Shown here one piece after another: positions 25,660 through 35,549 of a stretch of DNA of 64,000 nt. The stretch lies in assembly GCA_963732335.1 (NCBI GenBank), contig CAVSZO010000052.1:62001-126000 (forward strand), read 5' to 3'. Both the position numbers and the translations under genes were made by a program. Each line of letters begins with the position of its first letter. Within the stretch, counting starts at the first letter, position 1. This DNA is from Desertimonas sp963732335. Its GTDB lineage: Bacteria; Actinomycetota; Acidimicrobiia; Acidimicrobiales; Ilumatobacteraceae. Under the pieces are notes generated by a model. The model was not told where the DNA came from. It saw only the letters and a program-made list of their open reading frames with translations, and made no database searches.

Positions 25660-26419
25660 TCACGATGGACGGCCACTGATGCGTGATTGGAGGGCCGCCA
25701 GACGCTCGGCGAACCACGGTTGACGGGTCGACCACAGCTGCGGTTCGAGCTCCGCCGCCACGGCTGCGGGATGGTCGGCGACGGTGGCCATGGCGGCGAT
25801 CGTGCGCTTCGTGGTGACGATCAGCTCACGTGGTGCGCTCGCTGCCCGTGCCGCCATCGCCATGGGCGGCGGGCAGCAGCTCGTCGTCGTCGACGCAGCG
25901 GAAGGCCAGGCCCACCCGGGCGGCCTCCTCGCCGTCGAGTACCTCGCCGAACACGACGGCGGCCATCGTCACCTGCGGTCCGGCGATGCGCCGCAACATC
26001 CACGTGTGCCCGCCGCCAGGGTGCAGGCCGAGCTGCATGAACCGGGTGTCGAACTTCGCCCGGCGGGCGGCGAGTCGCACGTCGCAGCCGAGGGCGAGGT
26101 TCATCCCGGCTCCGACCGCGGCGCCGTTGACGGCGGCGATCGTCGGCAGCGGACTGCGGGCGACGCGCAGGAACCCCTCGTAGATGCGCCCGAGACTGTT
26201 GCCGTCGGCCTCCGCCAGGTTGCCCAGGTTGGCTCCGGCACAAAACGCCGGCGGCGTCCCGGTGACGACGACGGCGCCGACCGTCTCGTCCGCTTCGAAG
26301 CGATCCATCGCCGCGACGATCTCGTCGACCATCGGCGCCGACAGCGAGTTGCGCTCGTCCGGGTTGTTCAACGTCAGCGTGGCGACGCCGTCGGCGACGT
26401 CGGTGAGCACGTACGTCAT
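25660..26419 (-). CDS. Enoyl-CoA hydratase/isomerase family protein (frameshifted)
   Basis: This is a crotonase-fold protein of about 250 residues. It shows TLNNPDERNSLS, FCAGANLGNL (oxyanion loop), AAVNGAAVGAGMNLALGCDVRLA and HPGGGHTWML, the order expected for enoyl-CoA hydratases. The C-terminal part, from ARAASAPRELIVTTKRTI to the end, lies in another frame after a change near 25860-25875. It would hydrate or isomerise an acyl-CoA, but the substrate is unknown. The ATG at 26419 overlaps the stop of the SARP regulator by four bases, an unusual coupling of an enzyme to a large regulator. Confidence 0.8.
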
Positions 26420-29400
26420 CGCCCGGATCCTGACAGCTGCAGCCCTTCCCGGCCTTCCAGCAAGATCAGGTGTTCCTCGACCGCTGGCCGGCCGACGCGT
26501 CGAGTGCCAGTGCGCTGACGGATCTCGGCAGCGGCTGCCAGGTGGCGATGAGCTGCGTGGAGGTGGCCAAGCGCGTCCGCGGCCGCGGCCGCGCCCTCGT
26601 GGCCTTCGGCGACGCGGCAGGGGTACGGCGCGGCGCCGCCCCTGGCGATCAGCATCTGGAACGTGGAGAGCGCCGGGTCAGGCTTGCCGGATGCGAGCTG
26701 GGCGTCGCCGAGGAGGCGCAGGCAGTTGCAACGATCGTGCGCCAGCGACATCTCGTTGGCTCGGGCAAGGGCGGCCTCGGCGAGCTCTGCGGCGCGGGTC
26801 GGGTCACCGGCGGTCAGGGCCAGCTCGGCACGGGCCAGGAGTAGCCAGTGGTCGTTGCCTCGATCCTGCTGAGGGTTCAGTTCGAACGCAGCGTTGAAGT
26901 GCGCCTCAGCTTCGTCGAGGCGGCCGGCGGCGCACTCGATGTTGACGAAGCCGAGCCGGATGCTCAAGGGCGTCCCTCGTCTCGCCCAACGACTCGCAAA
27001 GCTCGAGCGCCTCGGTGAGCCACGAACGTGCCCGGTCGACGTCGCCACGAGCGAGCATGACCGCGCTGAGGACGCACCGGGCGCGTTGGCCCGGTCCATC
27101 CGGCGGCGCCGAATTTGCTGTTGACGACTTCCATGGCGGCGGCGGCAGCGGCATCGAGGTCGGCCGTCATCTCGTCGACGAGGGCCTTGGAGACGAGGCA
27201 GAACTCGCGGAGACCCTCTTCGGCTCGCTCGGTGCGCAGCTGCATCGCCGCGTCGAGTTGCCGACGGGCGGCGGGGATATCCCCCTGTTCACCGTAGATG
27301 TGGGCGAGTATTTGACGGGCGCGGCCCTCGTACACCGGGTCGGAAGCGCCGTCGAGCGCTTCCTGAAGCGCCTGCTCGCAGAGGGCAACGCACAAGGCGA
27401 ACTCGTCGATGTCCGAGGCGATGACCGCGCCGACTCGCGGCAGCGTGGGATCGAGCATCGGCCGAGCCGCTCCCCGTGCCGAGCAGCTCGACGATGCGGG
27501 CGACGCCCTCGGCCTGGTGCCTGCCTTCGGTCCACAGGGAGTACAGGCACGCCACCAGCCGCAAACCGGCGTCTGCATGTGCTCGGTGCTGCCGCTGCCC
27601 AGTCGAGGGCGACTCGGAAGTTGCCGAGGTCGCGTTGCAATCGGGGGAGCGGCATCGGCTGCGCAGGCTCCATTCCCAGGCCATGCATCGACACGGCGAG
27701 ATCGACGTAATGCTGCAGGTGGCGCTCTTGCCGCTCGTCCCGCTCGCCGGCGACGGCGAGGAGCTCGGCAGCGTACTGGCGCACCGGCTCGAGCAGCCGA
27801 TACCGCGAGGGCTCGGCAGCAAAGTCAACGGTCACGAACGACGTGCGCACGAGCTCGTCCAGCACCTCGTCCGCCGGTGGACTGTCCTCGTCGAGGCATA
27901 CGGCGGCAAATGCATCGAGCTCGCAGCCACCGGCGAACACACTCATCGCCCGCAGGGCGGCGTGCGCGGGTGCGGACAGGAATTGTGTGCCCCAGTCGAG
28001 GGCGGCATGCATCGTGCGGTGGCGGGGCACGACGCCGTGGCCGGGCAATTCCAACTCCTTGATCGACCTTTCGAGCCGATCGGCGAGATCCGGCAGCGAC
28101 AGCGTCCGGCTGCGTGCCGCGGCGAGCTCGAGCCCGAGCGGGATGCCGTCCAGACCACGGCACACGGCGGCCACGGCCATGGCGTCGTCCGGGCTCAACG
28201 AGCGGGCCGCCACGTTGATCGGCAGCCGGGCGATGAACAGTGCGCCAGACGGCGAGTGCTCGATCTCCTCCAGCGAGGCTGACGCGGGGGAACTTCCAAC
28301 GGGCTGACCGGCCAGACTCGCTCGCCGGCTACGTCGAGCGGTTCCCGGCTCGTCGCCACGACTCGAAGGGCGCTGCTGCCGGCCAGCAGCCCGGCAACCA
28401 GCTCGGCCACTCCGGGGAGGAGGTGCTCACAGTTGTCCATCACAACCACTACCGGGTGGCCGTCGAGCGCCGAACGGACGCGCTCCATGACGTCTTCGTG
28501 GGCCTCGACCTCGACCGCCAACGTCGCGGCGAGCGCTGATGGGACGAGCTCGGCATCACCGACGGGGACCAGGTCGACGAAGTACGGGCCGAACGGATGC
28601 GCTCCCGACGTTCGCGCCGCGAGCTCGGCGGCGAGCCGTGTCTTGCCGATGCCCCCGGTTCCGGTGAGGGTGACGAGGCGGTTCTCCTCACACAACCGAT
28701 CGAGGGCGGCGAGCTCTGACTCACGGCCGATGAGCGGGCTGAGCGCCGCCGGCAGGTTCGGTGGGCCCAGGACATCACCGGCGAGCGGGCCGCCCAGCCG
28801 AGGATCGTGGGTCAGGATCGAACGCTCCAGCTGGCGCAACGCAGGACCTGGTTCCAAGCCGAGCTCCGTGGCGAACACGAGGCGCGCCCGGCCGTATGCC
28901 GCCAGAGCGTCGGCCGAGCGGCCGGCTTGATAGAGCGCCCGCATCAACTGACCCCAGGCCTGCTCGCGGAACGGGTTGCGCTCCAACCAGGCTTCCAGTT
29001 CGCCGATGCATCGACCTCCCGCACCGCTTGCCAACTCGGCTTCGACGGCCTCTTCGACGACCGCCGCCTGGACCTCCAGCAAGCGGTGCACCTCGCCGGC
29101 GGGCAGGGCGGACTCGGGCACGTCTGAGTAGGGCTCACCGCGGAAGGAGTCCTTGGCCTGCCCGAGCAGGGCGATGGCGTCGCTCGGGCACCCGTCAGTC
29201 GTCGCGGCCCGAGCCTCGCTGACCAGTGCGGCGACCCGCACGGCGTCGACATCGACGCTGTCCGGTTCGAGCCGGTAGCCACCACTGCGTTCGGCAATGC
29301 TCGTGGCCCCGAGGGCTCGACGCAGCCGGGCGACATGTCCTTGCAGCGACTTACACGCCGACGGCGGCGGATCCGAGGGCCACAGCGCTTCCTCCAGCAC

Positions 29401-29532
29401 GTCAACCGACACTCGTTCACCGACCCGTGCCGCGAGGGCGGCGAGCAACGTCCGCTCGGTGGGTGCAAGGCGGATGACCCGTTCCCCGTCGACCAGCTCG
29501 ACGGCGCCGAACACGCGCACCTCCACCACCAC
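26416..29532 (-). pseudogene. SARP/AfsR-type transcriptional regulator with NB-ARC and TPR regions, multiply frameshifted
   Basis: The N-terminal 445 residues are intact: an OmpR-type winged helix (RVSVDVLEEALWP, SLQGHVARLRRALG), a BTAD domain (FREQAWGQLMRALYQAGRSADAL) and a P-loop LTGTGGIGKTRLA with EHLLP downstream. The rest, an NB-ARC tail (CRGLDGIPLGLELAAARS) and TPR-like helices, is spread over several frames with changes near 28286 (a G5 run), 27590, 27470, 27110 and 26965. The reconstructed length is about 1,030 residues, as in AfsR-type activators. It may be intact in the cell if the indels are errors. It would activate nearby or secondary-metabolism genes. Confidence 0.75.
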
Positions 29533-29768
29533 CGACCGTAATCCCCGGTCCCGTCGATTGCCGGTCCCGTTTCACCGGGACGCGGGCGAGAGCTGATCGT
29601 CCGCGACCGATCCACAACCAGATCACAACCACCCTCGACGAACGTGGCAAGCACCCCTCCCCAACCGTTCTGGGCGGCCTGCAGTGTCACAATCCCCGCC
29701 GCCGGCCGCCCAGTTCGGAAGGGAGCGCAGGCCGTCCGGTTCCGCAGCCCAGATAGATTCGGGTTGCC
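29533..29768. other. Divergent intergenic region between SARP regulator and 29769 gene
   Basis: This gap of 236 bp lies between two divergent starts. It contains two direct CCGGTCCCG copies (around 29547-29573), the second followed by a GTCCCG-6-CGGGAC hairpin. A possible -10 box, TAGATT (29754-29759), lies 9 bases before the ATG at 29769. No clear -35 is seen. Both genes probably start transcription here. Confidence 0.4.
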
Positions 29769-30392
29769 ATGCTCGACCACGTCTTCACCGACGCCATCAG
29801 TGCCCTCCGCGACGCCTTCGAGGCCGCCTTCCTCGAGCGCCAGGCGTTCGAGGAGCACTTCCAGGTCGATGTCCTGCTCGGCGATGTCACGTGGGAGACC
29901 AGCTACGGACTGCCCGGCGAGGGGCAGCCACCCCGGGTGGTAGCCCACGTCACGTTTGATTGGCCGTCATGGAGCCAGACGGCCTACCGCCGCTGGTACG
30001 TCGACGAGGAGTTGGAGACGCCACCGGCGATCGAGATGGAGATCGTCCTGCGCATCCAGCGCCTCGCCGAGACTCCCAACGTCGAACGGGTGTACGAGTC
30101 ACTCCCTTCGACCAGCGTGCTCGTTGGTGACGGTCGTCTCGAGCGCGCCGGGCTCACGGTCGAGGTCGCCCATCCCGACCCGAGCGACCCCGACGACACC
30201 GATCAGTCCTACGCCCTCGAAGTCACCTACGAAGGTCTCTACGAGCTCGCCGAGGAGACGCTCGCCGACGGGACGTCCTCGGCACTCGACGAGCACTTCG
30301 GCGCCCTCGGCGGCTGGGTCGCCTCGACCCTCGTACGCCTCGGCGACCTGCGCTTCGCCTTCCTCCCGGCCGACGACTCCGCCGCCGAGTAA
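29769..30392 (+). CDS. Hypothetical protein
   Basis: This is an intact acidic protein of 207 residues without a signal peptide or membrane segment. The first half reads as mixed alpha/beta (FEEHFQVDVLLGDVTWETSY, WSQTAYRRWYVDEELETPP), and the C-terminal part is rich in Asp and Glu. I do not recognise a family. Codon use matches its neighbours. It lies 15 bp upstream of an enoyl-CoA hydratase gene in the same direction, so the two may share a transcript. Confidence 0.65.
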   Translation: MLDHVFTDAISALRDAFEAAFLERQAFEEHFQVDVLLGDVTWETSYGLPGEGQPPRVVAHVTFDWPSWSQTAYRRWYVDEELETPPAIEMEIVLRIQRLAETPNVERVYESLPSTSVLVGDGRLERAGLTVEVAHPDPSDPDDTDQSYALEVTYEGLYELAEETLADGTSSALDEHFGALGGWVASTLVRLGDLRFAFLPADDSAAE

Positions 30393-30407
30393 CCCGCGAG
30401 ACCCGGG

Positions 30408-31193
30408 ATGAGCGACGACGCCGACCCGGTACTGCTCGACGTCTCCGAGCGAATTGCCCTCGTCACGCTCAACCGACCGGAGTCACGCAACGCCCTGACC
30501 AGCGACCTTCTGCGCCTCCTCCCCCAAGTGCTCGCCGCCGCTGATGCCGACGACGACGTCGACGTCGTCATCCTCACCGGGGCCGACCCGGCGTTCTGTG
30601 CCGGTCTGGACCTCGTCGAGCTCGCGTCGGAAGGCGGCAGCCGTCTCATCGACGGGCCGCTCGAGTCGCAGGGGCGGCGCAGCCGCGGGCCACTTCCACC
30701 ACTCAGCAAGCCGCTGATCGGGGCGATCAACGGGCCGGCCGTGACGGGCGGCTTCGAGCTGGCCCTCAACTGCGACTTCCTCGTGGCGTCCGAACACGCC
30801 AAGTTCGGCGACACCCATGCCCGGTTCGGCATGATGCCGGCATGGGGGTTGTCGGCCCTGCTCCCCCAGGCGATCGGCGTGCGGCGCGCCCGGGAGATGA
30901 GCTTCACCGGCAACTTCATCGACGCCGCCGAGGCGCTCGTCCTCGGGCTCGTCAACCACGTCGTCCCCCACGAGGAGCTGATCCCGTTCACCCGGCGGCT
31001 TGCCGCCGACATCGCCGGCAACGACAAGGCGGCCGTCCGCCAGATGCGCACGACCTACGCCGCGATCACCCACGACGACGACGCCTGGGAGACCGAAGCA
31101 CGGGCCAGCCGCGCCTGGCAGCGCACCCGGTTCAGCGCCGAGCAGATCGCCGCCCGCCGCGCCGCCGTCATCGAGCGCGGCAGAGAACAGTAG
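30408..31193 (+). CDS. Enoyl-CoA hydratase/isomerase family protein
   Basis: This is an intact crotonase-fold protein of 261 residues. Motifs: ALVTLNRPESRNALT at the N-terminus, PAFCAGLDLVEL for the oxyanion loop, GAINGPAVTGGFELALNCDF, then DTHARFGMMPAWGLSALLP. The Glu usually found at the second catalytic position is replaced in the GMMPAWG context, as in many enoyl-CoA hydratase paralogues of unknown substrate. It probably acts in fatty-acid or amino-acid degradation. The next gene begins at the base after its stop. Confidence 0.85.
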   Translation: MSDDADPVLLDVSERIALVTLNRPESRNALTSDLLRLLPQVLAAADADDDVDVVILTGADPAFCAGLDLVELASEGGSRLIDGPLESQGRRSRGPLPPLSKPLIGAINGPAVTGGFELALNCDFLVASEHAKFGDTHARFGMMPAWGLSALLPQAIGVRRAREMSFTGNFIDAAEALVLGLVNHVVPHEELIPFTRRLAADIAGNDKAAVRQMRTTYAAITHDDDAWETEARASRAWQRTRFSAEQIAARRAAVIERGREQ

Positions 31194-32870
31194 ATGCGTT
31201 CCCCCGCCACCCAGACCTCGTCACGGCTGAGCCCGGTGATCACCAGCCGACGGCTCTCCGGCCTCCTGCTCACGCTGCTCGTCGTCGGCGCCGCCTACGT
31301 CGCCATCGACCTCCATCGCCGGGGCCACACGACCGGGGACGACTGGGCGTTGTACGTCCGCATGGCCAAGAGCCTGTTCGAGGGCAACGTCGCCGACGTG
31401 ATCTCCGACAACCGGTTCCTGTTCGACCACAGCACGGCGGTGACGCCGCCGATCTACCCGTGGGGCTGGCCGCTGCTGCTGTCGCCCTTCGTACGCGTCT
31501 GGGGCATCGACTTCGACCGACTCAAGCTCGTCGAGGTCGCCGTGTTCGCGGCGTGGCTGGTGCTGTACCACGGCATCGTCAGGCGCCGGGCCGGGCGGAT
31601 CCTCGCCTTCGCCCTGACAGCCGTGTTCGCCACGTCGTACGTCTACCTCGTCTACACCGACCAGCTGCTCACCGAGTACCCGCACATGCTGGCCGTCGCC
31701 GTCGTGATCTGGTGGCTCGACCGGCTGGTCGACCGCGGCAGCCTCATCGAGGCGGCCACCCGTGACCTGATCATCCTCGGCCTGCTGGCCGTCGCCGCCT
31801 ACAACGTGCGCCGGGAAGGACTGATGCTCCTCTTCGCCATCGCCGGCGCCCAGCTCGTCGACCTCGGCGCCAGCCGCGGGGTTCGGTCAGCACGTGAAGC
31901 GGTCAGGACGATGCCGTGGAAGGCCCTGCTCACGCCCTACCTCACGTTCGCCGCCGGTGCCGTGATCTTCCAACTCCTCCTGCCGTCGACACTGGTCCCC
32001 GACAACGGCAACAGCACGCGGTTCATCGCGACGCGGCTGTGGAGCCTCGACAACGGCACCGATGCACGGCACCGCCCTCAGTTTCCGGCCAATCTCGTGA
32101 GCCAGCTCGGATTGCGCGAGCCGCCGGTGTTCGGGCGCTGGTTGATCGTGCTGGCGGCGATCGGCGCTGTCGTCGCCTGCATCAAGGCGCCGCGACGCAA
32201 CGTACCGCTCGCGGTGCTGACGCTGACGACGATGCTGGTGATCGGCACCCACCTGCGCATGGTGGCCCGCTACTACATGCAGATCACCCCGTTCATCGTC
32301 CTCTTCGTGGCGATGCTCCTGCTCTACGTCGTCGGCTGGCTCGCCCGCCTCGTGGCCCGCCGCCCGTTGCCCCTCGCCGGCCGCCGCGCCGTCGCCGTGT
32401 TGGCGGCCGCCCCGTTCCTCTGGTTGGCCGTGTACCACGCCACCGATCTGCCGCGGCGAGTCGACGCGGCGCAAGCGTTCAACGACTCCGGCGCCGTGCA
32501 GCGCGGCCCGATGCTCGAGCAGAACCAGGTCGCCATGGAGGCGATCGAGAAGTACACGCCTCCGGACGAGATCGTCGTCTACTACCGGGCCCGCACGGCG
32601 ACCCTGTACACCGGCCGGCAGGCCCTGCAGACGACCTCGTTCAACAACATGGTGGCCAACGGCGACTGGTTCATGCAGAACAAGAAGGACAACTACTCCC
32701 AGGTCGTGGCGACGGCCGGCCAGCTCGCCGCCTCGGGCTTCGAGCTCGTCTGGGAGAACGATGACTGGCGCCTGTGGCGGATTCCCGACGGCCCCGTGGA
32801 GCTCGCCGCTAGTTCAACAGATGTTCAACCGCTGTTCGACGGCGCGACAGTCGCTGGTTCACCGCCCTGA
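31194..32870 (+). CDS. Polytopic membrane protein, GT-C/ArnT-like glycosyltransferase
   Basis: This is an intact protein of 558 residues with about ten hydrophobic segments. After the first helix (about residues 22-42) the loop reads HTTGDDWALYVRMAKSLFEG, where the Asp-Asp pair matches the acidic catalytic motif of GT39/GT83-type enzymes. A large C-terminal extracytoplasmic domain (about 410-558) follows. Such enzymes move sugars from polyprenyl-phosphate donors to lipids or proteins outside the membrane. The donor and acceptor are unknown. It starts immediately after the enoyl-CoA hydratase stop. Confidence 0.7.
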   Translation: MRSPATQTSSRLSPVITSRRLSGLLLTLLVVGAAYVAIDLHRRGHTTGDDWALYVRMAKSLFEGNVADVISDNRFLFDHSTAVTPPIYPWGWPLLLSPFVRVWGIDFDRLKLVEVAVFAAWLVLYHGIVRRRAGRILAFALTAVFATSYVYLVYTDQLLTEYPHMLAVAVVIWWLDRLVDRGSLIEAATRDLIILGLLAVAAYNVRREGLMLLFAIAGAQLVDLGASRGVRSAREAVRTMPWKALLTPYLTFAAGAVIFQLLLPSTLVPDNGNSTRFIATRLWSLDNGTDARHRPQFPANLVSQLGLREPPVFGRWLIVLAAIGAVVACIKAPRRNVPLAVLTLTTMLVIGTHLRMVARYYMQITPFIVLFVAMLLLYVVGWLARLVARRPLPLAGRRAVAVLAAAPFLWLAVYHATDLPRRVDAAQAFNDSGAVQRGPMLEQNQVAMEAIEKYTPPDEIVVYYRARTATLYTGRQALQTTSFNNMVANGDWFMQNKKDNYSQVVATAGQLAASGFELVWENDDWRLWRIPDGPVELAASSTDVQPLFDGATVAGSPP

Positions 32871-32895
32871 CACGTCCGGCTGGGATGGTCGGCGC

Positions 32896-34355
32896 ATGGC
32901 TCTCAACAGAAGACAGCTCATCCACCGCGGCGCTGCTGGCGCCGGCATCGTCGTAATCGGAAACCTGGCGAACTGGTTCCCCGCTACCGCGTCGGCGGCT
33001 GGGGCCCGCCGATCCGGCGGCGCCCTCGCCGGTGCCCGACCCGGCAGTGGCCGTTCGTGGGCGACCGGTTACGGCCGGCTCGTACCCGATCCCGACACGA
33101 TCCTCGACCTGCCGGAGGGGTTCAGCTACAAGATCATCTCGGAGACCGGCAAGCCGCTGACCGGGTGCAGAAGGCGTGTTGCCCGATGCCTTCGACGGCA
33201 GCGCCCTGTTCGAGGTCGGGACGAAGCGCTACCTCGTGCGCAACAGCGAGCAGGGTTACAGCGAGGAGGACGAGCCCGTCGAGTTCCCGGCAGTCGCTGG
33301 CCCCGAGTTCACCTACGACCCGGCCGCCCTGGGCGGGACGACGACGACCGAGCTCGACGCCGACAACAACGTCGTCGCCGAGTACGTCAGCCTGGCCGGC
33401 ACGAACGGCAACTGCGCCGGAGGCGTCACCCCGTGGGGCACGTGGCTGACGTGCGAGGAGACCGAGGACGTCACCGGCGACGGCGGGCTCACCAAGGACC
33501 ACGGCTTCGTGTTCGAGGTCGATCCGGTGAACGTGGCCAACAACGAGAACCCGACGCCGCTGGAAGGACTCGGACGGTTCGCCCACGAGGCCGTCGTCGA
33601 TCGACCCCAACACCGGCATCGTCTACCTCACCGAGGACGCCAGCGGTCCCAACGGCCTGCTCTACCGGGCGACGCCGACGACCCCGCTCGGCGGCTACGG
33701 CTCGCTGCGCGACGGGGCGACGCTCGAGGCGCTCGTCGCTCTCGACGGTGGCAGCTTCGTCCCGGATCTGTCCCCGTACGAGGTCGGCACCGTGCTCGAC
33801 ACGGAGTGGGCGGCGATCATCGACCCGCTCGCCGAGGAGGTCCCGACGCGGTCGCAGCTCAACCGGGTCACCCGCTCACGCAAGTTCGAGGGTGCCTGGT
33901 GGGGCGAGGACGCCGCCTTCATCGTGACGTCGTACGCCCGACTCGACGATGGATCGGTCGCTGAGCACGACGGCCAGGTGTGGCGTCTCGACCCGGCAGC
34001 GAACACGATGGAGTTGGTCGTCCGCTTCGACGTCAACGCCGATCCGGCCAGCGACAACTTCGACGGGCCCGACAACATCACCGTGTCGCCGCACGGCGGG
34101 CTGGTCCTGTGCTCGGACGGCGAGGGCGCCCAGCACCTCTACACCGTCAACGCCGACGGCGAGCCGAGCATGTTCGCCAAGAACGCTCGCGATGAGAGCG
34201 AGTTCACCGGCGCCACGTTCACCGCCGACGGCCAGACGCTGTTCGTCAACCTCCAAGAGCCGGGCATCACGTTCGCCATCACCGGCCCGTGGGCCGGCGA
34301 CGACGCCGCCCCGTCCAGCTCGACGCCCGACGGCGTCACGACCTCCACCGCCTAA
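32896..34355 (+). CDS. PhoX-family Tat-exported phosphatase-like protein (frameshifted)
   Basis: The N-terminus carries a twin-arginine signal (NRRQLIHRGAAGAGIVVIG). The PhoX/DUF839 domain follows in three frames: LPEGFSYKIISETGKPL, then LPDAFDGSALFEV, GGVTPWGTWLTCEETED and GRFAHEAVV, then LTEDASGPNGLLYRA, SRKFEGAWWGEDAAF and GPDNITVSPHGGLVLCSDG. The CEE and GPDN motifs are typical of this calcium-dependent beta-propeller phosphatase family. Frame changes near 33166 and 33600 are probably errors. It would act outside the membrane in phosphate acquisition; about 486 residues. Confidence 0.8.
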
Positions 34356-34370
34356 GCGCCCCTGAGCTCC

Positions 34371-34419
34371 GTGTAAGCGTGTAAGACCTCGGCGGGCTTA
34401 CATGCTTACACAAGAGGCC
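34371..34419. repeat. 49-bp palindromic repeat, copy 2
   Basis: GTGTAAGCGTGTAAG (34371-34385) faces CTTACATGCTTACAC (34397-34411) around a CGGCGGG centre, then AGAGGCC. It matches 10521-10569 almost throughout. Here it lies between two convergent stops (PhoX-like and SGNH genes), which fits a bidirectional terminator as well as a mobile palindrome. Confidence 0.7.
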
Positions 34420-34429
34420 TGGGGCTGGG

Positions 34430-35434
34430 TCAGAGGTCGGCGCCAAGGTCCGTCAGGATCGCCTCGACCTCGGTGGCGATGTCGATCGCCAGGATCTCGG
34501 CGCCGTCGGTGTTGAGGTGGAAGCCGTCGGACTGACGCACCGGCTTGGCTCGACCGTCGCGGGGGTCGACGACGAGCTCGGCGATGCCACCATTGCGCCC
34601 GTCGAAGATCTCCCAGGTGTCGACGAACACGGCGTTCGGGTAGTCGGCCAGCGCCTGCCGTACGGCTTGGTCCTGGATCTCCAGCCGGGCGGTGAACGCG
34701 GGGTCTTGGGCGTTGGGGATGCCGACCCAGATCACCCGCCGCTCATCGTCCTCGAGGATGAGGTCCATCATCGTGCTGACCCGGTTGGCGTACTCAGTGG
34801 TCCACTCGTCGGCGTTGTCGGCCGTCGCCTGACCGACGACAGCGCTCGGTCCGCACGACCCTGACCCGTTGGGACACGGCTCGGTGAGGGCCTGGGCGTC
34901 GTTGCCGCCGAACGTGACGATCACGATGTCGGGATCGCTCGTTGCCAGCGTGTCGCGCAGATGTGCGGGCCAGTCGTGGAAGTCCGGGCGGGCCAGTCCA
35001 GAGGACACGACGTAGTCGAGCTCGACGTCGATCAGCCCGGTCTCGTCGAGGAGGCGCTCCAGGTACGGGGCGAACGTCCCTGCATCGCTGTCACCGACGA
35101 TCAACACCTCGGCCGGGTTGTCCTCGCTCGGCGGACCAGTCTCTTCGGGTTCCGTCGGCGCTGGCGTGGGCGGGGTCGTCGCTGTCGTTGGCGTGGCGCT
35201 GGCGACGGCGACGGCCGCCCCATCGCCGGTACCGGCAGCCCCACCAGGTTGAGTCACCACGGGCTCCTGGCCCGAAGCCTCTTCGCCGCCCGTCAACTCG
35301 CCCACACCCTTGATCGCTCCGAACACGACGAGGCCGAGGGCGACGACAACGCCAAAACGTCGCATCGCGTAGCGCTGCTGACTGACCGGACGCCGCGCTC
35401 GGGCAATCTCTCGCGACGGGGACCCCTCGGCCAT
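34430..35434 (-). CDS. Membrane-anchored SGNH/GDSL hydrolase (DUF459-like)
   Basis: This is an intact protein of 334 residues. A basic N-terminus and one hydrophobic segment (about residues 25-45) anchor it, followed by a Pro/Thr-rich linker (75-105). The SGNH domain has VLIVGDSDAG (block I, catalytic Ser), VTFGGNDAQ (block III) and SDGFHLNTDGAE (block V, Asp and His). Such proteins are esterases or acyltransferases acting on cell-envelope sugars. It is divergent from the BMP transporter operon with 115 bp between them. Confidence 0.82.
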   Translation of the reverse strand: MAEGSPSREIARARRPVSQQRYAMRRFGVVVALGLVVFGAIKGVGELTGGEEASGQEPVVTQPGGAAGTGDGAAVAVASATPTTATTPPTPAPTEPEETGPPSEDNPAEVLIVGDSDAGTFAPYLERLLDETGLIDVELDYVVSSGLARPDFHDWPAHLRDTLATSDPDIVIVTFGGNDAQALTEPCPNGSGSCGPSAVVGQATADNADEWTTEYANRVSTMMDLILEDDERRVIWVGIPNAQDPAFTARLEIQDQAVRQALADYPNAVFVDTWEIFDGRNGGIAELVVDPRDGRAKPVRQSDGFHLNTDGAEILAIDIATEVEAILTDLGADL

Positions 35435-35549
35435 CGCCGATGTATGGTACGGCCTGGCTGCGGTGGGATGGTGTTCCCTCTAGTGGCGCACGGGACCCGG
35501 CGGAAACCCGGGGAACTCAACGAAGAAGTCCCGAGAAGGGGGAGACAAT

